DNA of 64,000 bases from an uncultured Pelagibacteraceae bacterium. Lineage in GTDB: Bacteria > Pseudomonadota > Alphaproteobacteria > Pelagibacterales > Pelagibacteraceae. This document shows positions 58,097 to 64,000 of the stretch, in pieces (the stretch's first letter is position 1; each line of letters opens with the position of its first letter). A program made the translations under genes and the position numbers. The notes under the pieces were generated by a model. That model did not search any database. It saw only the letters and a list, made by a program, of their open reading frames with translations, and was not told where the DNA came from. Location: positions 1 to 64,000 of the forward strand of contig CACGZQ010000004.1 in assembly GCA_902577575.1 (NCBI GenBank), given 5' to 3'.

Positions 58097-58783
58097 ATGA
58101 AGAAAAAGATAGATAATAACATAATAGATTTTCCATCATCGGTCTCAAAAATTGAGAGACAGGTTGAAGCAATTCTTTTTGCTGCTTCTGAACCATTGGA
58201 TATTGAGACGATAGAAAAGAGAATTCAATCAAGCACAAACTTAAATAAGGTTTTAGAAAATTTACAAGTTACTTATAAAAAAAGAGGTATCAACTTGGTT
58301 TGCATAAAAAACAAATGGTCTTTTAGGACTGCAGAAGATCTTTCAAAATTAATGGCATTACAAAAATCTGTTCATAAAAAATTATCCAAGGCCACCGTAG
58401 AAACATTGGCCATAATAGTTTATCATCAACCGGTTACTAGATCTGAAATAGAGGAAATTAGAGGTGTCTCATTTGCAACAAATACTTTAGAAATATTACT
58501 TGAATTGGATTGGGTGAGACCAGCTGGGAGAAAAGATGTTCCAGGTAAACCCATTCAGTACGCCACAACAGAAAACTTTCTTAATCATTTTAACATTCAA
58601 AAATTATCAGATTTGCCTACTATTGATGAACTTGGCTCTGCTGGCCTTATTGATACTTCTAATATTGATAAATCAATTTTTGGAACTGGTAAATTCTTTA
58701 AAGAGCAGTCTATATCTGAAAAAAAGAACATTTATGAAGATATAGATGAAGCTATTAAAAAGGCTCCGGAGGAAGAAAAATAA
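58097..58783 (+). CDS. scpB: Segregation and condensation protein B
   Basis: VEAILFAASEPL, LSKATVETLAIIVYHQPVTRSEIEEIRGVS, GRKDVPGKPIQYATTENFL. Confidence 0.93.
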   Translation: MKKKIDNNIIDFPSSVSKIERQVEAILFAASEPLDIETIEKRIQSSTNLNKVLENLQVTYKKRGINLVCIKNKWSFRTAEDLSKLMALQKSVHKKLSKATVETLAIIVYHQPVTRSEIEEIRGVSFATNTLEILLELDWVRPAGRKDVPGKPIQYATTENFLNHFNIQKLSDLPTIDELGSAGLIDTSNIDKSIFGTGKFFKEQSISEKKNIYEDIDEAIKKAPEEEK

Positions 58784-58825
58784 TTATATTTATTTAATTC
58801 TTTTTATTGTATATAATTACCTATT

Positions 58826-59023
58826 ATGGGAATTAGTTTTTGGCAGATAGCAATAGTTGTTGTCTTAGTTGTTTTGCTCTTTGGAAGAGGTAAGATTTCG
58901 AGTTTAATGGGTGACGTAGCTAAAGGAATTAAAAGTTTTAAAAAAGGTATGTCTGATGACAATATTACAAATAACCAAGACGATAATTCTAAAACAGACA
59001 ATTCCGATTCTGAAAATAAATAA
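58826..59023 (+). CDS. tatA: Sec-independent protein translocase TatA
   Basis: [42 protein letters not shown]. Confidence 0.93.
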   Translation: MGISFWQIAIVVVLVVLLFGRGKISSLMGDVAKGIKSFKKGMSDDNITNNQDDNSKTDNSDSENK

Positions 59024-59028
59024 TCAAA

Positions 59029-59256
59029 ATGCCTCAAATTGGATGGTTAGAGATTTTATCTGTAGTAATTATTGCAATATTAGTTTTAGGTCCAAAAGAA
59101 TTTCCTATCGCGCTTAAAAAGATAGGCTCTTACATTGGAAAATTTAAAAATACTTTAAGCAATATTCAAAGAGAAGTATCTTCATCAACTCAAGATATAG
59201 ATCTAGATAAAAAAATCTTATCAAAAAGTAAAGAAAACAAAAAAAAGGCTGATTAA
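59029..59256 (+). CDS. tatB: Sec-independent protein translocase TatB
   Basis: MPQIGWLEILSVVIIAILVLGPKEFPIALKKIGSYIGKFK; position between tatA and tatC. Confidence 0.9.
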   Translation: MPQIGWLEILSVVIIAILVLGPKEFPIALKKIGSYIGKFKNTLSNIQREVSSSTQDIDLDKKILSKSKENKKKAD

Positions 59257-59257
59257 A

Positions 59258-60025
59258 ATGGCTGAAATCAATTCCTTTACTAGCCATTTAATTGAATTAC
59301 GAACAAGGCTATTAAATTCTTTAATTTTTATTTTCCTTGTTTTTGTTATTTCATATTTTTTTTCAGAACAAATTTACAATTTTTTAGTTGAACCATACGC
59401 TGCAGCAGTGAGGGAAGACCAAAATTCTAGGCGATTAATATTTACAGCTCTACATGAAACATTTATTACGTATATTAAATTAGCATTTTTTTCATCGATT
59501 TTTATCGGAAGTCCTGTTTTATTAATACAAATTTATAAATTTATAGCTCCTGGTCTTTACAAAAATGAAAAAAAAGCAATTCTTCCTTACTTAATATCAA
59601 CACCAATTCTTTTTTTATTAGGAGGATTATTAGTTTATTATCTAGTAATGCCTTTAGCAATTAAATTTTTTTTATCATTTGAAACTCTGGGAACAAATAC
59701 AACCTTACCTATTCAACTTGAGGCAAAAGTTAATGAATATCTTTCTTTAATTATGAGGTTAATTTTTGCATTTGGCATAAGCTTCCAGCTACCTATACTT
59801 TTAAACTTATTAGCTCGGATTGGGGTAGTAAATTCTGATTATCTTAGAAAGAGGAGAAGATATGTAATTGTTATTATCTTCGCTATAGCAGCTATTCTAA
59901 CTCCACCTGACCCCATCACACAGGTTGGACTAGCAATACCTTTGTTATTACTTTATGAATTATCTATATTTACTGTACAATTCACTGAAAAAAAAAGTGA
60001 AAAAGAAAACTTAGAAGATGCATAA
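59258..60025 (+). CDS. tatC: Sec-independent protein translocase TatC
   Basis: SFTSHLIELRTRLLNSLIF, PVLLIQIYKFIAPGLYKNEKK, FGISFQLPILLNLLARIGVV, ILTPPDPITQ. Confidence 0.96.
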   Translation: MAEINSFTSHLIELRTRLLNSLIFIFLVFVISYFFSEQIYNFLVEPYAAAVREDQNSRRLIFTALHETFITYIKLAFFSSIFIGSPVLLIQIYKFIAPGLYKNEKKAILPYLISTPILFLLGGLLVYYLVMPLAIKFFLSFETLGTNTTLPIQLEAKVNEYLSLIMRLIFAFGISFQLPILLNLLARIGVVNSDYLRKRRRYVIVIIFAIAAILTPPDPITQVGLAIPLLLLYELSIFTVQFTEKKSEKENLEDA

Positions 60026-61265
60026 TATTAAAGATCTTAAAAAAAATTTAAATGATTATAGAAAAAAACTTCTTGATAGAAATTTTGACTTCAAAACAGA
60101 TTTTTTTGTAAGTCTTGATGAAGAAAATAGAAGGTTAATTACTAAAAAAGAAAAACTAGAACAAGAAAAAAAACTTTTATCAAAATCAAAAGATAAATCT
60201 AATTTCGAAAAATCAAAAAAATTATCGTCACAAATATCTATGGTCGCAAATGAGCAATTAATAGCCCAAAATAAACTTAATGATTTTTTACATGTTATCC
60301 CTAACATTGCTTTAAAAGATGTACCAATTGGTAAAGATGAAAAATCTAATAAATTGATAAGCCAAAATGGAAAAATAAAGAATTTTAAATTTATACCTAA
60401 ATCTCATATTGAATTAGGATTAGGAAGTAAAGATATAGACTTTGAGACATCTATTAAATTGTCGGGTTCAAGATTTGTAATTTTAAAGAATAAAGTTGCA
60501 TTGTTAGAGCGCGCACTGATAAATTTTATGCTTGATGTTCATACAAATGAATTCAAATACCAAGAAATTTCTCCACCTTTAATAGTAAATGATGAAGTTA
60601 TGTTTGGAACAGGTCAATTACCTAAATTTGAAGATGATCAATTTGAAATTAAATTAGAAAATTCAAGTAAACGAAAATTCTTAATACCAACTGCAGAGGT
60701 CGTTTTAACAAATATGGTCAGACAAAGTGTGCTAAATCAAAATGAACTACCATTAAGATTAGTTGCTGCTACTCCATGTTTCAGAAAGGAGGCAGGAAGT
60801 TATGGAAAAGATACAAAGGGGATGTTTAGACAACATCAATTTTATAAAGTAGAACTAGTAAGCGTAGTTGAGCCAAAAGATTGTATTTTAGAACTCGATC
60901 GAATGTTAAATTGTGCAAAATCTATTTTAGAAAAATTAAAATTACCCTTTCAAATAACACAATTATCTACTGGCGATATGGGATTTAGTGCTGAAATGAC
61001 ATATGACATTGAGGTATGGATACCTTCTGAAAAAAAATATAGAGAAATATCAAGTTGTTCATCTTGTGGTACATTTCAAGCTAGAAGAATGTCTGCAAAA
61101 TACAAAACACCTAATGGCACCGATTTTGTAGGAACATTAAATGGTTCGGGACTGGCTGTTGGAAGACTTATTATTGCAATATTAGAAAATAATCAAAATG
61201 AGGATGGCTCAGTAACAATTCCAGAAGTCTTAAAAAAATATACGAAAAATTTAGATAAAATTTGA
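60018..61265 (+). CDS. serS: Seryl-tRNA synthetase
   Basis: Coiled-coil N-terminus; LIPTAEVVLTNMV, TPCFRKEAGSYGKDTKGMFRQHQFYKVELV, EISSCSSCGTFQARRM, LNGSGLAVGRLIIAILEN. Confidence 0.97.
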   Translation: MHNIKDLKKNLNDYRKKLLDRNFDFKTDFFVSLDEENRRLITKKEKLEQEKKLLSKSKDKSNFEKSKKLSSQISMVANEQLIAQNKLNDFLHVIPNIALKDVPIGKDEKSNKLISQNGKIKNFKFIPKSHIELGLGSKDIDFETSIKLSGSRFVILKNKVALLERALINFMLDVHTNEFKYQEISPPLIVNDEVMFGTGQLPKFEDDQFEIKLENSSKRKFLIPTAEVVLTNMVRQSVLNQNELPLRLVAATPCFRKEAGSYGKDTKGMFRQHQFYKVELVSVVEPKDCILELDRMLNCAKSILEKLKLPFQITQLSTGDMGFSAEMTYDIEVWIPSEKKYREISSCSSCGTFQARRMSAKYKTPNGTDFVGTLNGSGLAVGRLIIAILENNQNEDGSVTIPEVLKKYTKNLDKI

Positions 61266-61313
61266 TAAAATTTAACTTGTTTATCTAAATCATTTATTAT
61301 AATTGTCTTTTTT

Positions 61314-61598
61314 ATGAGCGGACAAGGAATAGCACAATTTATACCTCTAATACTAATTTTCGTAATTTTTTATTTCTTTTTAATAAGACCTCAGCAGAAA
61401 AGAGTTAAAGATCACAAAGCTATGGTGCAGTCACTTAAAAGAGGTGATGAAATAATAACTTCCGGTGGAATTATAGGAGTTGTTGATCGTATTATGGAAG
61501 ACGATAGAATAGAGGTAATTATAGGTGAAAATACCAAAGTCCAAATTATTAGATCGACTATTACAAGTTTATTGAAAAAAGAAGAAGTAAAAAAATAA
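61314..61598 (+). CDS. yajC: Preprotein translocase subunit YajC
   Basis: FFLIRPQQKRVKDHKAMVQSLKRGDEIITSGGIIGVVDRI. Confidence 0.94.
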   Translation: MSGQGIAQFIPLILIFVIFYFFLIRPQQKRVKDHKAMVQSLKRGDEIITSGGIIGVVDRIMEDDRIEVIIGENTKVQIIRSTITSLLKKEEVKK

Positions 61599-61607
61599 TT
61601 CTTTTTT

Positions 61608-63152
61608 GTGTTAAATTTTTCAAAAATAAATATCATATCAATTTATTTAGTATTTATCGTAATATCAATATTTTCAATTTTCAACTTTTTAAACAGTGAA
61701 AATTTTTTTATAAAAAAAAAAGTCAATCTTGGATTAGATCTTCAAGGTGGTTCATATCTTTTGCTTGAAATTAATTCAGACTCTCTAGTAAAGGAAAAAA
61801 TTCAATCCAAAGTTATACCAATAAAAAAACTATTAAAGGAAAATAATCTGAATTTTTCCGCATTCCAAATCGGAGAAAAAAAACTTTCTTTAAAAATTGA
61901 TGATTTAGAGAAATTTGAATTAATTTTTTTTTCAAAGAAAGATAATTTAGTGAATCCTTTCATTGATAATTACAGATCCTTTGAATTAGATTACAATAGA
62001 TTAGATAATAATAATATAGAAATTTTATTTTCCAAATTCGGCTTACTCACAATAAATAATGCTGCTTTGAAACAATCAATAGAAATCGTTAGACGAAGGA
62101 TTGATGATGTTGGAACAAAAGAACCTACAATATTACAAAGAGGTGAAAAAAGAATCCTTGTAGAATTACCAGGTCTAAAGGATCCTGAAAGAATTAAAAA
62201 ATTACTAGGTAAAACTGCTAAGTTAAATTTTAGATTAGTTACAGATAATAACGAGTTTGGTGTTGATGAAATAATTTCAGAAACAGGTGAGAAACTTAAA
62301 ATAAGTAAGAGAATTGTGATGAGCGGCGAAAATCTGGTAGACGCTCAACCTAGTATTCAAAATCAAAGGGGTGAACCCACAGTATCTTTTACATTAGATA
62401 GACTTGGTGCACAAAAATTCGGTAGGGCGACAACCGACAACGTCGGTAAAAGACTAGCAATAGTTCTTGATGGAAATATAATAAGTGCACCTAATATTAA
62501 CGAGCCAATTACTTCAGGCAACGGGATGATTTCAGGTAATTTTACATTTCAAGAGGCTACAGACCTTGCTTTATTACTAAGATCTGGCGCTCTTCCAACT
62601 CCTCTAAAAGTAGTTGAAGAAAGAACTGTAGGACCAGACTTAGGAGAAGACTCAATAAAATCTGGTTTAACATCTCTTATAATTGGTTTTATTTTAGTAA
62701 TTTTATTTATGTTTTATAAATATAAAATATTTGGATTAGTTGCAAATACAGCATTAGTTGCAAATTTGTTAATGCTAATTGGTACTTTGACAATATTAGA
62801 AGCCACGCTCACTTTACCTGGTATTGCAGGAATAATCCTGACTGTTGGTATGGCGGTTGATGCGAATGTATTAATCTTTGAAAGAATAAAAGAAGAGTTG
62901 AAGACTGAGAAATCTACGATACATGCTTTTGATCAGGGTTACTCAAAAGCAAAAATAACAGTTCTTGACGCTAATATTACAACTCTTATTGCTGCTATTA
63001 TTCTTTTCGCATTTGGATCAGGGCCTGTAAAAGGATTCGCAATTACTTTAGGAATTGGAATAGTAACAACTTTATTCACTGCATATTTTTTAGCAAGACA
63101 TTTAACTTCACTTATAGTTTTAAAAAACAACAACAAAGAAATTAAGATCTAA
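61608..63152 (+). CDS. secD: Protein translocase subunit SecD (GTG start)
   Basis: NLGLDLQGGSYLLLE, VRRRIDDVGTKEPTI, LLRSGALPTPLKVVEERTVGPDLG, TVGMAVDANVLIFERIKEEL. Confidence 0.95.
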   Translation: MLNFSKINIISIYLVFIVISIFSIFNFLNSENFFIKKKVNLGLDLQGGSYLLLEINSDSLVKEKIQSKVIPIKKLLKENNLNFSAFQIGEKKLSLKIDDLEKFELIFFSKKDNLVNPFIDNYRSFELDYNRLDNNNIEILFSKFGLLTINNAALKQSIEIVRRRIDDVGTKEPTILQRGEKRILVELPGLKDPERIKKLLGKTAKLNFRLVTDNNEFGVDEIISETGEKLKISKRIVMSGENLVDAQPSIQNQRGEPTVSFTLDRLGAQKFGRATTDNVGKRLAIVLDGNIISAPNINEPITSGNGMISGNFTFQEATDLALLLRSGALPTPLKVVEERTVGPDLGEDSIKSGLTSLIIGFILVILFMFYKYKIFGLVANTALVANLLMLIGTLTILEATLTLPGIAGIILTVGMAVDANVLIFERIKEELKTEKSTIHAFDQGYSKAKITVLDANITTLIAAIILFAFGSGPVKGFAITLGIGIVTTLFTAYFLARHLTSLIVLKNNNKEIKI

Positions 63153-64000
63153 TGATTAGTAATATTAACTTTGTATCAAAATTTAAAAAAGCTAACACAA
63201 TATCAATTATTATTTTCATTTTAAGTATTCTTTTAATATTTTTTAAGGGTTTAAATTATGGAATTGATTTTAAAGGAGGGACTTTAATAGAGCTTAGGGC
63301 TGATAGTAACATAAATGTATCAGCTATCAGAGATACTTTAAATACAATGAATCTAGGGGATATTAATGTAAAAAAATTCGGAAATGACAGTGATTTTTTA
63401 ATTAAAGTAGAGCAGAAAAACTCGAATGATAATAATTTAATTCCTGAAATCAAAAAAAAATTGACTGAAAGTTTAAATTCTAAGATTGATTTTAGAAGAG
63501 TAGAAAATGTTGGTCCTAAAGTAAGTGCTGAACTCCTGGAGTCATCTGTTATAGCCATTTCATTAGCCTTAGCAGCTATGCTTTTCTATATATGGGTAAG
63601 ATTTGAGTGGCAATTTAGTATTGGTTCAATTATTGCATTATTTCATGATGTTGTGATTACACTTGGTATTTTTTCTTTTTTATCATTAGAAATTAACTTA
63701 TCAATAATTGCAGCTGTGCTTACAATAGTTGGTTACTCAATGAATGACACGGTTGTAATTTATGATCGTATTAGAGAAAATTTGTTGAAATATAATAAAG
63801 TCAGCATAAGTGATATAGCTAATTTGTCAATTAATGAAACTTTAGCCAGAACAATCATAACTTCTATTACAACATTACTTGCTTTATTTTCAATATATAT
63901 ATTAGGTGGAGAAATTCTTAGAGGCTTCTCATTTGCTATGATTTTGGGTGTCATGATTGGAACTTATTCATCAATTTTTGTTGCTTCTCCAATCTTAAAG
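63152..64000 (+). CDS. secF: Protein translocase subunit SecF (3' truncated by window)
   Basis: MISNINFVSKFKKANTIS..., GLNYGIDFKGGTLIEL, GYSMNDTVVIYDRIREN; frame open to the window end. Confidence 0.93.
   Translation, partial: MISNINFVSKFKKANTISIIIFILSILLIFFKGLNYGIDFKGGTLIELRADSNINVSAIRDTLNTMNLGDINVKKFGNDSDFLIKVEQKNSNDNNLIPEIKKKLTESLNSKIDFRRVENVGPKVSAELLESSVIAISLALAAMLFYIWVRFEWQFSIGSIIALFHDVVITLGIFSFLSLEINLSIIAAVLTIVGYSMNDTVVIYDRIRENLLKYNKVSISDIANLSINETLARTIITSITTLLALFSIYILGGEILRGFSFAMILGVMIGTYSSIFVASPILK

Noticed and set aside
58536-58745. Plus-strand 69-aa ORF
   Set aside because: Alternative frame within scpB
1-64000. CRISPR arrays, rRNA operons, transposons, prophage, toxin-antitoxin or restriction systems
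   Set aside because: No regularly spaced repeats, rRNA-like sequence, transposase, integrase or phage structural proteins were recognised

Overview
AT-rich, densely packed bacterial chromosome segment, very probably from an alphaproteobacterium of the Pelagibacterales/SAR11 type. This is inferred from composition, small intergenic gaps, transporter content and the conserved argS..nagZ-scpAB-tatABC-serS-yajC-secDF order; no search was run. Main modules, left to right: TrkH C-terminus (partial); a glycerol uptake/catabolism cluster (gpsA, glpK, glpV-S-T-P-Q-U-like ABC importer); a surface-glycan block (PQQ-type propeller, DegT aminotransferase, cupin, GT2, gmd, polytopic membrane protein, GNAT); glycolytic genes gap, pyk and pfk around an MBL-fold/SGNH-hydrolase pair; an iron(III) ABC importer behind two Fur-like 7-1-7 boxes; tRNA-Arg, galE, zapE; a general amino-acid ABC operon (aapJQMP); cysK-like, a small HTH regulator, tRNA-Asn and tRNA-Cys; a 3.7 kb glycan insert (glycosyltransferase-methyltransferase fusion plus YfhO-like membrane protein) bounded by tRNA-Cys and a short copy of the tRNA-Cys 5' end; a sugar/osmolyte ABC importer with a GH63-like glycosidase; then housekeeping genes (valS, ilvD, manC, xth, erpA-like, dgt, argS, nagZ, scpAB, tatABC, serS, yajC, secD, secF partial). 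Most interesting signals: asymmetric ATPase motifs in the glycerol importer, hairpins between substrate-binding protein and membrane components in four ABC operons (one a 16-bp perfect stem abutting a start codon), the tRNA-Cys scar bounding a glycan insert, the MalF-like permease with a large insertion next to a GH63-like enzyme, and an unannotated small ORF overlapping pyk. No CRISPR, rRNA, transposase, integrase or prophage was seen.
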